Below are positions 22,399 to 30,501 of a stretch of 35,505 bases of DNA, in pieces. The position numbers and the translations under genes were made by a program. Origin of the DNA: an uncultured Bacteroidia bacterium (GTDB lineage Bacteria > Bacteroidota > Bacteroidia > Bacteroidales > Prolixibacteraceae); the NCBI GenBank assembly GCA_903918045.1, contig CAIXCY010000011.1, forward strand, positions 1 through 35,505, in the 5' to 3' direction. Within the stretch, counting starts at the first letter, position 1; each line of letters begins with the position of its first letter. The notes beneath the pieces were generated by a model. The model searched no databases, was not told the DNA's origin, and saw only the letters and a list, made by a program, of their open reading frames with translations.

Positions 22399-24615
22399 TT
22401 ACCGGGGATAATTTACCTGAAATTTCATTACTTGTCTCGATTTACCCGTTTCAATGGTTAAGAAATAGATCCCGGAGGGTAATTGCCCGGTGGAAACTGA
22501 TCCTGGAGATGTTGTTATAACCCTTTGGACTTCAAATAATTTACGTCCAAGAATATCGTATAGGGTGATTGTTCCAGCAACCTCAGTCCCGTTATTTTGA
22601 AGAACTAAATTATCTGATAATCCGATTTGCTGATAAAGAACAAGACCCGATTGCTGATAAATTGCCGTGTATTTTGGCGCGTACGGGTTTGTCGTGACAG
22701 TGTCTTTAGACATTGTATTCTCGCAACCGTTTGCACTAATGAGTAACGAGGTTGAAATTCCCAATCCCGGATAACTGTAAAATGGTTTCCAGGTATTTCC
22801 GGATTTAGCGAATGCCGAATTTTTAATAGTCAGATTCCTGTCAGGAGTAGAATAGACTGCAAACGTGTCTTTTGGATTTGAATAATTGATTTCAAACCCG
22901 ACAAAATAGTGTTTAAGAATAACTACAGGACTTGGAAGTTCGATGAAATTCATTTTTTTTCCGCTCAGAATACTTAATGGGACATCCATCGAAACCAATT
23001 CATTTCCGGGCAGTGCAGTGGCAGTCTCTTCATCATAAATTTTTAAAACAATCTTACTGTTTGGATTTGAGACTGTTGATGAAATTTTAGCAGCTCCAAG
23101 GGCAACGGATGTTAATAAGGTCTGGTCTGTCTTGGTAAACCGCTCAGCATATCCTGTGATTTTCATATTATTATGACCAGTTTTATACCCTCCTGCAGGA
23201 CTAGTAACTCTCATCAATGTATCTTTCTCCCCGGTTAAACTATTTGAGAATAAGGTGCATGAACTTGTTGCATCAAAAGGGGAGAGGCCTGGAAGGTCAG
23301 ATGCTCCTGTATTATTTGGGTCAAGCCAGTATTTTAATTGGCTATCACTTGTATTTCCGGAATCCCATTGTTTATTGAGCATTGAAAACAAATCATTTGT
23401 CGGATCGGCACAGGTTGAAGTACCCCCTGTTAACGTCCCAACCACAAGCCTGTTCTGATTAAATAATCCGCAACCTGATGACCCTCCTTCGGTGCTCCCA
23501 ATTTCCCATTTGCCAATTATCCAAAAGCTGTTGGAGGTAAACGATTTATCAAAACTTCCAATTTTTGGTGGATCGTTGTCTTTACTGATTTTTTTTACGT
23601 CACCTCTTGGATGTGATATGGAGGCAGATGAGGTAGGTATAGCCGATGAGTGATCCCACCCGGCAAAATAGGGTCTGAATTCAGCCGGTGGTGTAACCTC
23701 AAGTTGCATCAGTGAAAAGTCGAGCGAATCGGACCGCGCTTTTAAGATCGCGCCAGAAAGCGTTTGATCAGCAAAACCATTAATACTGCTTTTCCCATAA
23801 CCGCAGGCCGGACTTTCATAATTGAAGCAAAAAACGGTCTGCTGGGCGTCGGTTGCATTTTCGATACAATGACCTGCACTAAGAATATAAGGCGTTTTGT
23901 CCTGTTTCGTATTATTCACCAGCGTACCAGTACAAAGAGTACTTCCATTTATTAACATGCAAACCACCGATTGCTTTTCAGAGCGGAAATTGGCAGCTTC
24001 AGGGCAATATACATCCATATTACAGAGACCCGATTCACCAAGAGGCCTGGTGCCAAAAATGTTTTTGTAATCGTGATTTAGTGTCGCAATATGTAACTCT
24101 CCTGAAACAATGGAAGATTTAGGCTCATTGTACTCAACAATAAGTTCATCAGCTGCGATTGGATAGGTTGCAAAATGTCCGGATGATTGTTCACTATTTG
24201 AAGTAAATGCACCCAGCACTTTCGAGTGATCCAGGGTGTAAATAAAAAGGGAGGCCCCCTGCGGAATAATCATCTTGTCAAAAATAAGGTTGATCGACCA
24301 TGCCCCTTTTGAACGCAGTCCTAATCTCCAGATTTTGGTTTCTCCATCCGTTACCCATATTCCCGATTGGTCGGGCGAGATATCCACCGGGAAGCTTTTT
24401 GCAAAACGGAATACTTTGAGGTGTCGGGAATCTATTTGTTCTTCTTTAATTAACTTATCGTTATCAACAGGTTCCATTTCAATGACAGGTATAGCCTCAA
24501 TTGCTTTTTTGTAAATAGAAAAGGATGCAGGACTTCCTCCGAAAGATAACTGAGCAGAACTACGTAATCCTAAACCTGTCAATAAAATTATAATAAGCAA
24601 ATAGCGCAAAATCAT
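22399..24615 (-). CDS. secreted trypsin-like (lysyl endopeptidase-type) serine protease with T9SS type A sorting domain
   Basis: The 738-residue protein has a Sec signal peptide (~1-21) and an N-terminal region (about 60-190) like the propeptide of Bacteroidota lysyl/glutamyl endopeptidase homologues (LGLRSKGAWSINLIFDKMIIPQGASLFIYT). The chymotrypsin-fold catalytic domain has H249 in ILSAGHCIENA, D299 in DSLDFSLMQL and S380 in TEGGSSGCGLFN, so the triad is complete. Residues ~430-640 may form a beta-sandwich binding module. The last ~80 residues are a type A sorting domain (ITLYDILGRKLFEV...GQLPSGIYFLTIETGKSRQVMKFQV), which predicts export by the type IX system. It immediately precedes the ABC importer genes with only 36 bases between, so it is likely in the same transcript. 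Confidence 0.9.
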   Translation of the reverse strand: MILRYLLIIILLTGLGLRSSAQLSFGGSPASFSIYKKAIEAIPVIEMEPVDNDKLIKEEQIDSRHLKVFRFAKSFPVDISPDQSGIWVTDGETKIWRLGLRSKGAWSINLIFDKMIIPQGASLFIYTLDHSKVLGAFTSNSEQSSGHFATYPIAADELIVEYNEPKSSIVSGELHIATLNHDYKNIFGTRPLGESGLCNMDVYCPEAANFRSEKQSVVCMLINGSTLCTGTLVNNTKQDKTPYILSAGHCIENATDAQQTVFCFNYESPACGYGKSSINGFADQTLSGAILKARSDSLDFSLMQLEVTPPAEFRPYFAGWDHSSAIPTSSASISHPRGDVKKISKDNDPPKIGSFDKSFTSNSFWIIGKWEIGSTEGGSSGCGLFNQNRLVVGTLTGGTSTCADPTNDLFSMLNKQWDSGNTSDSQLKYWLDPNNTGASDLPGLSPFDATSSCTLFSNSLTGEKDTLMRVTSPAGGYKTGHNNMKITGYAERFTKTDQTLLTSVALGAAKISSTVSNPNSKIVLKIYDEETATALPGNELVSMDVPLSILSGKKMNFIELPSPVVILKHYFVGFEINYSNPKDTFAVYSTPDRNLTIKNSAFAKSGNTWKPFYSYPGLGISTSLLISANGCENTMSKDTVTTNPYAPKYTAIYQQSGLVLYQQIGLSDNLVLQNNGTEVAGTITLYDILGRKLFEVQRVITTSPGSVSTGQLPSGIYFLTIETGKSRQVMKFQVNYPR

Positions 24616-24712
24616 TGAATTTTGAAATTTCCCGTAAATATAGTTTTTCCCTGCAATTATTTCACTTTCCGTCCGAAATTTGAGCGAAATAACTATCTTG
24701 ACGATAAATAAA

Positions 24713-25135
24713 ATGAAGACTATGAAAGTATTAGTGATTTTTTGTAAAAGATTTTCCTATTTGCCAGCTTCAAAAACATTGATTGATATTGAGGATGTTA
24801 AAGCAGGAAAAACATTCTCGGATTGTATTTTAGCATTTATTCAGGTTGAGGAAGAGGATGAATTAAAGGAGTTATCCGGTCGGGAGAAAAAATTAGTCAA
24901 TCACCTTAAATGGACAGCCCGGAAAAATAACACCAATACTGTAGTCTTGCATTCCTTCGCACATTTGTCCGACTCAAAAGCCTCCGTAGATTATACAATT
25001 TCACTTTTTAATCTGGCTCAGATGCGGCTTCAAAATGGGGGATATACAACCGAACAAACTCCTTTTGGCTACTTTCTGGATCTCAATATTGAGGCTCCGG
25101 GCTTTTCCCTTGCAAGGATCTGGGCATCACTTTGA
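24713..25135 (+). CDS. stand-alone archaeal-type ThrRS editing-domain protein
   Basis: The 140-residue protein resembles the N-terminal editing domain of archaeal threonyl-tRNA synthetases (a D-aminoacyl-tRNA deacylase-like fold that hydrolyses Ser-tRNA-Thr). Matching blocks are MKVLVIFCKRFSY at the start, FSDCILAFIQVEEEDE, TNTVVLHSFAHLSDSKAS (His equivalent to the conserved H of FAHLSS), and TTEQTPFGYFLDLNIEAPGFSLARIW at the end. Archaeal proteins have FGYYKAFKI...GHPLAELSR here. The residue equivalent to the catalytic Lys (FGYYK) is Leu, so the deacylase chemistry may differ or be lost. It is not fused to a synthetase. ATG 24713 or 24722 is possible; a TTG further upstream gives a frame with no family match. 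It is divergent from the protease gene. Confidence 0.72.
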   Translation: MKTMKVLVIFCKRFSYLPASKTLIDIEDVKAGKTFSDCILAFIQVEEEDELKELSGREKKLVNHLKWTARKNNTNTVVLHSFAHLSDSKASVDYTISLFNLAQMRLQNGGYTTEQTPFGYFLDLNIEAPGFSLARIWASL

Positions 25136-25192
25136 TAATTTAAAGGAGAATACTCTTTAATGTCCAAATTTATTTTTATTGACAAGGAATAA

Positions 25193-26458
25193 CTAATTTG
25201 TTTTTACCCGGAAATAGCTTGAGGCAAAATCCATATAACAATTCCAGTCATACAGGGTGATATCATGTTTCCCCGGCCTGATGTGGTATGAAATATCACC
25301 TATCGCAGGGGTGTTTAATGGTGGCATTTCCATTGCAGGGAATTTTTTACCACCTAAAAACTCATAAACAGGAGAGGCATAAACGCATGATAAAAATTCT
25401 CCTTTAGGATCTGCCCATTTATCATCCTGTGCGCTTGCAATATAAACGGGTCTTGGAGCGATTAAGGCAAGCAGCTCATGTTGATCAATTGGCAATAAAT
25501 CCTCCCTGCGATTATATTTTTTGAAATTATCGCAAAACCAGTGCGGGAAGGCGCTGTTTATGCTGCCTACAGTCTCTCCGTAGATCCGTTTGGAAAGAGC
25601 TGCCCCGCCACATCCAGAGTTATTTGCAATGACCATTGCAAACCGTGGGTCCGAAGCGCCTGCCCAAAGCGATGCCTTTCCTAATCGGGAATGGCCGATC
25701 ACGATAATTTTTTTAGCATTGACATCCTTGTCATTTGTGAGGTAATCCATAATGCGTGATAATCCCCATGACCATGCAGCGATTGATCCCCAGGATGTGC
25801 TATCTCTTTTTGTATCCAAAAGGGGATGGATTCCATCTTTAAATCCATCATTGAAATCGGGATCCACATCACCATAATAGGCTGTAGCAACACCAAAACC
25901 ACGCTTGAGAATCTCTTTTAGAGGCCAGCCGGAGCTAGATTTTCCTCTTCCGGCTTCATTTGCACGATGGTCAGTAATTCCCAACTCTTTATTGTTTGCA
26001 ACCCACGAATCGGGTTTTAGCACATCCGCTTCTGTTGTTGTAGTATGATTTCCGTCAAAATTATAACCAACAAAAAGCGGTCCCTTCTTTGATTTTTTGG
26101 GGAGGTAAATTAAAACGGTAATAGCCACCTTTTGCTCCCCCTTTTTGAATTCAAGACGGACCTCCTTCCGTTTGGCCAATCCATTTAGGGCATCTTCCTT
26201 CAAGGATAATTTGGTGACTTCTAAAGCTCCTTTCCAATCTGGAGTAACGCCAAAGACCTCTGTCTCGAATATCTTATATAGTTCTGACCTTCTTCTCGTC
26301 CAATCTTTTTTTCCGACAATTTGAGATCCGTCATTAAATTTTAAAGGATCTGGTAAGCTATAGGCGGGCATTTTTGCCTCATCGTAATTCGCTTCAAATT
26401 TTTGGGCAAAAGATAAAAGCTGACTGGCTATCAGTAACAAAAAGAGGATTGCTTTCAC
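25193..26458 (-). CDS. CE15-like glucuronoyl esterase (alpha/beta hydrolase, secreted)
   Basis: CE15 enzymes cleave ester bonds between lignin alcohols and 4-O-methyl-glucuronic acid on xylan. The 421-residue protein has a signal peptide (~1-19) and KFNDGSQIVGKKDWTRRRSELYKIFETEVFG, the usual opening of bacterial CE15 proteins. GYNFDGNHTTT probably lines the oxyanion side. The nucleophile elbow GHSRLGK has S257. IANNSGCGGAALSKR and a late His in RPGKHDITLYDW complete the catalytic set; the acid is less certain. Some relatives are annotated as acetylxylan esterases, so the substrate is inferred. Together with the GH95 gene it suggests plant or algal polysaccharide use, but no SusCD pair is near. 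A promoter-like TACATTTG lies 27 bases upstream. Confidence 0.87.
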   Translation of the reverse strand: MKAILFLLLIASQLLSFAQKFEANYDEAKMPAYSLPDPLKFNDGSQIVGKKDWTRRRSELYKIFETEVFGVTPDWKGALEVTKLSLKEDALNGLAKRKEVRLEFKKGEQKVAITVLIYLPKKSKKGPLFVGYNFDGNHTTTTEADVLKPDSWVANNKELGITDHRANEAGRGKSSSGWPLKEILKRGFGVATAYYGDVDPDFNDGFKDGIHPLLDTKRDSTSWGSIAAWSWGLSRIMDYLTNDKDVNAKKIIVIGHSRLGKASLWAGASDPRFAMVIANNSGCGGAALSKRIYGETVGSINSAFPHWFCDNFKKYNRREDLLPIDQHELLALIAPRPVYIASAQDDKWADPKGEFLSCVYASPVYEFLGGKKFPAMEMPPLNTPAIGDISYHIRPGKHDITLYDWNCYMDFASSYFRVKTN

Positions 26459-26484
26459 GATGATTTGAAGTGTTTTTTACAATT

Positions 26485-26492
26485 CAAATGTA
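26485..26492 (-). promoter_or_regulatory. -7 promoter element of the CE15 esterase gene
   Basis: The minus strand reads TACATTTG, a full TAnnTTTG match, with a T-run rather than TTTG about 17 bases upstream. The probable leader is about 20 bases. Confidence 0.5.
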
Positions 26493-26557
26493 GTAATATT
26501 TCTCTGTATAAAAGGATTCTTTTTATTCTCAGGCAGCCAGAAGGATACTTGGAAATT

Positions 26558-27649
26558 CTAAGAAATTGCGGTTTTGTCGTAAATAAAGGCCTCAACTTCG
26601 CCTCTTGCGACCATCAACGCATTCATTGCGAGGGACTTCAATTCATCCTGGCCAGGATAAATGGAGACCGGAGCAATAAATTCGACACGTTCACGGATCT
26701 GAGCCATAAGCTTCCTGTCATAAGCAATCCCACCGGTTATTAAGATTCCATCTATATTCCCTTTTAATACGGTAGCCATCTCTCCGATTGATTTCGAAAC
26801 CTGATAGGCCATTGCCTCCAGGTAAAAAGCCGATTTTTCGTCCCCCTGGTTAACCGCAATTTCAACTTCGCGGGCATCATTAGTGCCAAGATAGGCTACC
26901 AAACCACCCTGACCATTTACCATTGCCCGGATATCCTCTATGGAATATTTGCCACTAAAGCATAACTCGATCAGCGCGCCTACCGGGAGTGTTCCGGTGC
27001 GCTCGGGTGAAAAGGGACCTTCGCCATCCAGGCCATTGTTTACATCAATCACTTTTCCGTTTTTGTGTGCACCAATGGTTATACCGCCACCGAGATGAAC
27101 GACAATAAGGTTTAGCTCTTCGTAATGTTTTCCGATTTTAGCGGCATGCTGACGAGCCACTGCTTTTTGGTTTAACGCATGAAAAATTGACTTGCGCTGA
27201 AAAAGAGGATGTCCTGATACCCGGGCGAGATCATTCATTTCGTCAGTAACAACCGGATCGGCAACAAGTGCGGTGGTTCCCGGATTCAGATTGGCAATGT
27301 CAAAAGCAATGAGGGACCCAAGATTTGAGGCATGTTCTCCCATTACACCCTTGCGGCAATGATCAACCATCAATTCATTAATATAGTAAACACCCGATTT
27401 TAGGGGATAGGTTAGCCCACCTCTTCCAATAACAATATTTATAGAATCAAGATCGATCCTGTCATGTTTTAATTCGCTTAATATCAGATTTTTTCTGAAC
27501 TCGAATTGTTCGCTGATCCTTTTGAAAGGGGCAAGTTCCGCCATCGAATGGTGAAGTGTCTTTAAAAGTGAACAAACAGTATTGTCATAAACAGCAAATT
27601 TTGTGGAGGTAGATCCGGGATTTATAACCAGAATTCGGGCAGATTTCAT
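26558..27649 (-). CDS. buk: butyrate kinase
   Basis: Buk belongs to the ASKHA acetate/butyrate kinase family and forms butyrate (or branched-chain acid) plus ATP from the acyl phosphate in the cytosol. The 363-residue protein starts with the phosphate-binding motif LVINPGSTSTKFAVYDN. Further features are IVIGRGGLTYPLKSGVYYINE, the central LIVVHLGGGITIGAHKNGKVIDVNNGLDGEGPFSPERTGTLP, and the adenosine motif ILITGGIAYDRKLM. Length is as usual for Buk and shorter than acetate kinase. It is 62 bases downstream of ptb, in the standard ptb-buk order. The true substrate could be isobutyrate or isovalerate from branched-chain amino acid breakdown instead of butyrate. Confidence 0.95.
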   Translation of the reverse strand: MKSARILVINPGSTSTKFAVYDNTVCSLLKTLHHSMAELAPFKRISEQFEFRKNLILSELKHDRIDLDSINIVIGRGGLTYPLKSGVYYINELMVDHCRKGVMGEHASNLGSLIAFDIANLNPGTTALVADPVVTDEMNDLARVSGHPLFQRKSIFHALNQKAVARQHAAKIGKHYEELNLIVVHLGGGITIGAHKNGKVIDVNNGLDGEGPFSPERTGTLPVGALIELCFSGKYSIEDIRAMVNGQGGLVAYLGTNDAREVEIAVNQGDEKSAFYLEAMAYQVSKSIGEMATVLKGNIDGILITGGIAYDRKLMAQIRERVEFIAPVSIYPGQDELKSLAMNALMVARGEVEAFIYDKTAIS

Positions 27650-27711
27650 GATTGACGATTGTTAGATGAATAATTTATACTTTTCCCTGATTGGTACAAA
27701 AATACGGACAA

Positions 27712-28629
27712 TTAGGATTGACTAGTCTTCGCCATCAAAGCGCCAAGAGCAATGGAATAGAGTTTTACATTTGTCGAGTCACCACGTGAAGCCAGAACAA
27801 CCGGTACCCGGGTGCCGACAAGTATTGCGGCCGATTCTGACCGTGCTAGCTTTGTATTTACCTTGTAAAAAACATTCCCGGATTCAATATTGGGGAAAAG
27901 TAAACAGTCTGCATCCCCGGCAACATGAGATTTTAATCCCTTTATTGTAGCTGCTTCGCCATCAATGGCAACATCGAGCGCCAGAGGACCGTCGACAATA
28001 CACCCGCGAATTTGTCCACGGTCATTCATTTTAGCGAGTAAAGCCGCTTCGGTAGTTGATATTATGGAGGGGATTACCTGCTCAGTGGGGGCAATAACAG
28101 CAATTTTGGGGAGCTGAATATTAAGTTGATTGGCAACTTCAACCAGATAGTTGATCATTTGAACTTTTTGATTCAAATCGGGGAGAGGAATCACTGCAAC
28201 ATCAGAAACGATCAATAATTTAGGGTAATTTTCATTTTCAATCAGGGTCACATGACTCACTATTTTCCCCGGAATAGAGAGCCCTTTTTCTTTGTTTAGA
28301 AGGACCCGCATAAACTTGTCGGTTGGAAGCAAACCCTTCATTAATAAATCACCTTCATCCCGGTTGATCATGGAGACTGCAAGTTGTGCTGCCAGATCCT
28401 CATTGGATTGGTGAATAATTGTGAACCTGTCTGTATCAATCCCGGCCAACCGGCAAATCGGAGTTATTATGGTCTCATCGCCAATCAGTATTCCTTCAAC
28501 GATGTTTTGCTCGATAGCCCGACTAACAGCAAATATAGAATGTTCATCATTTGCACAAACCAGAATTAGCCTTTTAATCGGCTTCCCTTTAAGTAAATCA
28601 AAGATCTCTGCTAGTTTTTTGGCTGCCAT
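27712..28629 (-). CDS. ptb: phosphate butyryltransferase
   Basis: Ptb converts butyryl-CoA and phosphate to butyryl phosphate, the step before Buk. The 305-residue protein resembles the PTA_PTB family: LVCANDEHSIFAVSRAIEQNIVEGILIGDE at the start, DEGDLLMKGLLPTDKFMRVLLNKEKGLSI, LLIVSDVAVIPLPDLNQKVQMINYLVEVA, IVDGPLALDVAIDGEAATIKGLKSHVAGDADCLLFPNIESGNVFYK, and PVVLASRGDSTNVKLYSIALG at the end. The length and the KGLLPTDKFMR block separate it from longer phosphate acetyltransferases, though bifunctional annotations are common. It is the first gene of the pair, with a well-formed promoter 30 bases upstream. Start ATG 28629 gives MAAKKLAEIFDLLKG. Confidence 0.93.
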   Translation of the reverse strand: MAAKKLAEIFDLLKGKPIKRLILVCANDEHSIFAVSRAIEQNIVEGILIGDETIITPICRLAGIDTDRFTIIHQSNEDLAAQLAVSMINRDEGDLLMKGLLPTDKFMRVLLNKEKGLSIPGKIVSHVTLIENENYPKLLIVSDVAVIPLPDLNQKVQMINYLVEVANQLNIQLPKIAVIAPTEQVIPSIISTTEAALLAKMNDRGQIRGCIVDGPLALDVAIDGEAATIKGLKSHVAGDADCLLFPNIESGNVFYKVNTKLARSESAAILVGTRVPVVLASRGDSTNVKLYSIALGALMAKTSQS

Positions 28630-28658
28630 AATTAGGGTTTTTGATTTGAATTTGATTG

Positions 28659-28686
28659 CAAAATTAATCTTTCATTTGCGATTCAA
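28659..28686 (-). promoter_or_regulatory. promoter of ptb-buk
   Basis: The minus strand reads TTG (28686-28684), a 17-base spacer, then TAATTTTG (28666-28659), an exact TAnnTTTG match. Transcription should begin around 28652, leaving a leader of about 23 bases. Confidence 0.7.
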
Positions 28687-28743
28687 GTATGATAAAAGGC
28701 AGCTATAAATCAGAGGTTTTAATGGTTATGTTCACTCTGGGTA

Positions 28744-28756
28744 CGACTTCAAGTCG
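28744..28756. repeat. short perfect palindrome CGACTT-C-AAGTCG
   Basis: A 13-base palindrome with a single central C, with further partial pairing outside it (CTCTGGG against CTCGGAG). It lies just beyond the terminator of the Spy-like gene, upstream of ptb. Its RGAC-GTCY style resembles the palindromes at 15428 and 17264, but the sequence is not the same. Confidence 0.45.
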
Positions 28757-28770
28757 CACTCGGAGCACAA

Positions 28771-28817
28771 TAAAAAAACAGGTATCAAAAAGAATATTTT
28801 CTGTTGATACCTGTTTT
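28771..28817 (-). terminator. rho-independent terminator of the Spy-like gene
   Basis: A perfect 14-base stem (arms 28775-28788 and 28804-28817, core ACAGGTATCAA / TTGATACCTGT) is followed on the minus strand by seven T (28778-28772). It lies 24 bases past the stop at 28842. Confidence 0.88.
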
Positions 28818-28841
28818 AAAGAACTTAGACTGACTTGCGTT

Positions 28842-29231
28842 TTAATTGCCGCGCTGCTCCATCCTCTTTTTGCGCTCTTCTGCCTGTTTTTTGCGGAATG
28901 CATCAAGTTTGACAGCTTGTTCCGGTGTGATCACTGCTTTCAATTTCTGGTCAGTTTCTGACATCATCTTCATTCTCTCGTCCCGCATTTTTTCCCGGTC
29001 CATGTTTCCACCACCTTCACGCATTTTGGCAAAAACCTCAGCTTGTTTTTTCTGAGCTTCGCCAACTATAGGCTGAATTTTGGCAACCTGTTCTTTCGAT
29101 AATCCTAATTCAGTTGTGAGATTGTCAATCTCCCGCTGAAGTCTGGCGGCAGGATCGATTCGTTCGGGTTGGGCAAAACCAGAACCCAAAGTCAAAATAG
29201 CAATTGCAACAATCAATAAAAATTTCTTCAT
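28842..29231 (-). CDS. small exported Spy/LTXXQ-like protein
   Basis: A 129-residue protein with a Sec signal peptide (MKKFLLIVAIAILTLGSGFAQ, cleaved after AQ or FA). The mature part is highly charged and helical with two LTxxQ-like motifs, LGLSKEQVAKIQPIV and VITPEQAVKLDAF, and Met-rich MREGGGNMDREKMRDERMKMM. This resembles the Spy/CpxP/LTXXQ periplasmic helical proteins, known as chaperones or metal-related envelope stress proteins. In Bacteroidota they are common and mostly uncharacterised. The Met clusters could bind copper, but this is speculation. It is a single gene with its own strong terminator. I saw no clear promoter in the 79 bases before it. Confidence 0.8.
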   Translation of the reverse strand: MKKFLLIVAIAILTLGSGFAQPERIDPAARLQREIDNLTTELGLSKEQVAKIQPIVGEAQKKQAEVFAKMREGGGNMDREKMRDERMKMMSETDQKLKAVITPEQAVKLDAFRKKQAEERKKRMEQRGN

Positions 29232-29310
29232 CGCATTAAATTTTAAATTATAACCTTTTGATTGTATTGGAAGGAAATGGTTTAATGCAATTGATAAAAT
29301 GCGCTTTAAG

Positions 29311-30144
29311 TTATGAGTTTAACCGTATGCCCTCAAGGGTAATTGTAATTATTCGTCGCTTGTATAAGGCGCCAAGAGCCTGTTTAAATGATTTTTTACT
29401 GATTCCGAAGACCCTGTATACCTCTTCTGCCTCACTTTTGTCAGATATAGGAATAAACCCGCCCTCTTTTTTGAGTTCATCCAGTATCATTTGAGTAAGC
29501 GGATCCACCTTTTCATATCCAAGGGGATGTAAAGAAAGGTCAATCTTATTATCTGTCCTTATCTTTTTAATAAAACCTTTGATTTTTAAACCTTTGGCAA
29601 GTTGTTCAAACACCTCATTTTCATAAAGTATTCCCCAGTGCTGGTTGTTGATAATGGCTTTGTATCCAAGGTCTGTTTCGCTTTCTATTAACAACTCAAC
29701 CTCTTGTCCAACAGTGTATTCAGGAGTTGTCTTATCAAGGAATTTATTTAATTTGGCTGAGGCGACAATCCTTCGTGTATCCTCATCCACATAAATATAG
29801 ACAAGATAGGAGCGCCCTTCAATCATTGTTACCTTTTGTTCCCGGAAAGGTACCAACAGATCTTTCATGATTCCCCAGTCCAGAAACGTGCCGATTTTAT
29901 TGACTGATATTACGCGCAACATTGCAAATTCACCAACCTGGGCAAATGGTTTTTCTGTAGTGGCTATCGGGCGATCTTCTGAATCGAGGTAGAGAAAAAC
30001 ATCAACATAATCTCCTACCTGACAATCTTTCGGAACATAACGTATGGGCATTAAAATTTCGCCCTCTTTCTCTCCGTCGAGGTATACGCCGAAATCTACT
30101 TCCTTGATAACCCTCAGGTTATTATATTTACCAATTTCAGCCAT
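29311..30144 (-). CDS. cvfB: CvfB-like S1 RNA-binding protein with C-terminal winged helix
   Basis: The 277-residue cytosolic protein has the CvfB layout: an N-terminal S1-like domain (NNLRVIKEVDFGVYLDGEKEGEILMP...YVPKDCQVGDYVDVFLYLDSEDRPIATTEKP), a second S1-like segment (FAMLRVISVNKIGTFLDWGIMKDLLVPFREQ), a third (GQEVELLIESETDLGYKAIINNQHWGILYENEVF), and a C-terminal winged helix (LTQMILDELKKEGGFIPISDKS...RVFGISKKSFKQALGALYKRRIITI). In Staphylococcus CvfB affects virulence gene expression; its RNA target in Bacteroidota is unknown. The start codon directly abuts the stop of the upstream 110-residue gene, so the two are translationally coupled in one operon behind uppP. Confidence 0.88.
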   Translation of the reverse strand: MAEIGKYNNLRVIKEVDFGVYLDGEKEGEILMPIRYVPKDCQVGDYVDVFLYLDSEDRPIATTEKPFAQVGEFAMLRVISVNKIGTFLDWGIMKDLLVPFREQKVTMIEGRSYLVYIYVDEDTRRIVASAKLNKFLDKTTPEYTVGQEVELLIESETDLGYKAIINNQHWGILYENEVFEQLAKGLKIKGFIKKIRTDNKIDLSLHPLGYEKVDPLTQMILDELKKEGGFIPISDKSEAEEVYRVFGISKKSFKQALGALYKRRIITITLEGIRLNS

Positions 30145-30477
30145 TTAGAAATAGTCCGGTGTAGTTTTCTTGGCTGTTGCAGCTGCAGTCACAAAATATT
30201 TATCCAAATGTGTAAGTAGAAGTTCAATAAAATAGGCGTGATAGGCGCTGTAAAGCGAAGCCGTCATTCCGGCATCTTTTGTTCCCAGTATACCGAATCT
30301 CAGTTCGCCATCACCAACCTCAGGGCGCAGCCATGCACGGTTTATCCATCTTTCAGGAGTATGCGAAAAGTCACCGGATGAATCATAGGACCAAAGTTCG
30401 GTTGTTTTTTCGTCAATTACACGTTTGATCTCACTTAATAACCCTTCAGGGTTGTCAGTTTTTACAATTATTGCCAT
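30145..30477 (-). CDS. conserved hypothetical protein in the uppP-cvfB operon
   Basis: A 110-residue soluble protein. I do not recognise a named domain. It starts MAIIVKTDNPEGLLSEIKRV, has a polar Trp/Tyr/Arg-rich centre (ELWSYDSSGDFSHTPERWINRAWLRPEVGDGELRFGILG) and a helical end (MTASLYSAYHAYFIELLLTHLDKYF). Secondary structure looks alpha/beta without signal or membrane segments. The gene lies 24 bases after uppP and its stop abuts the CvfB start, so it is almost certainly expressed with them. A link to cell-wall lipid recycling or RNA binding is only a guess from position. Confidence 0.72.
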   Translation of the reverse strand: MAIIVKTDNPEGLLSEIKRVIDEKTTELWSYDSSGDFSHTPERWINRAWLRPEVGDGELRFGILGTKDAGMTASLYSAYHAYFIELLLTHLDKYFVTAAATAKKTTPDYF

Positions 30478-30501
30478 GTTAATCCAACTATTTATTTTAA
30501 A

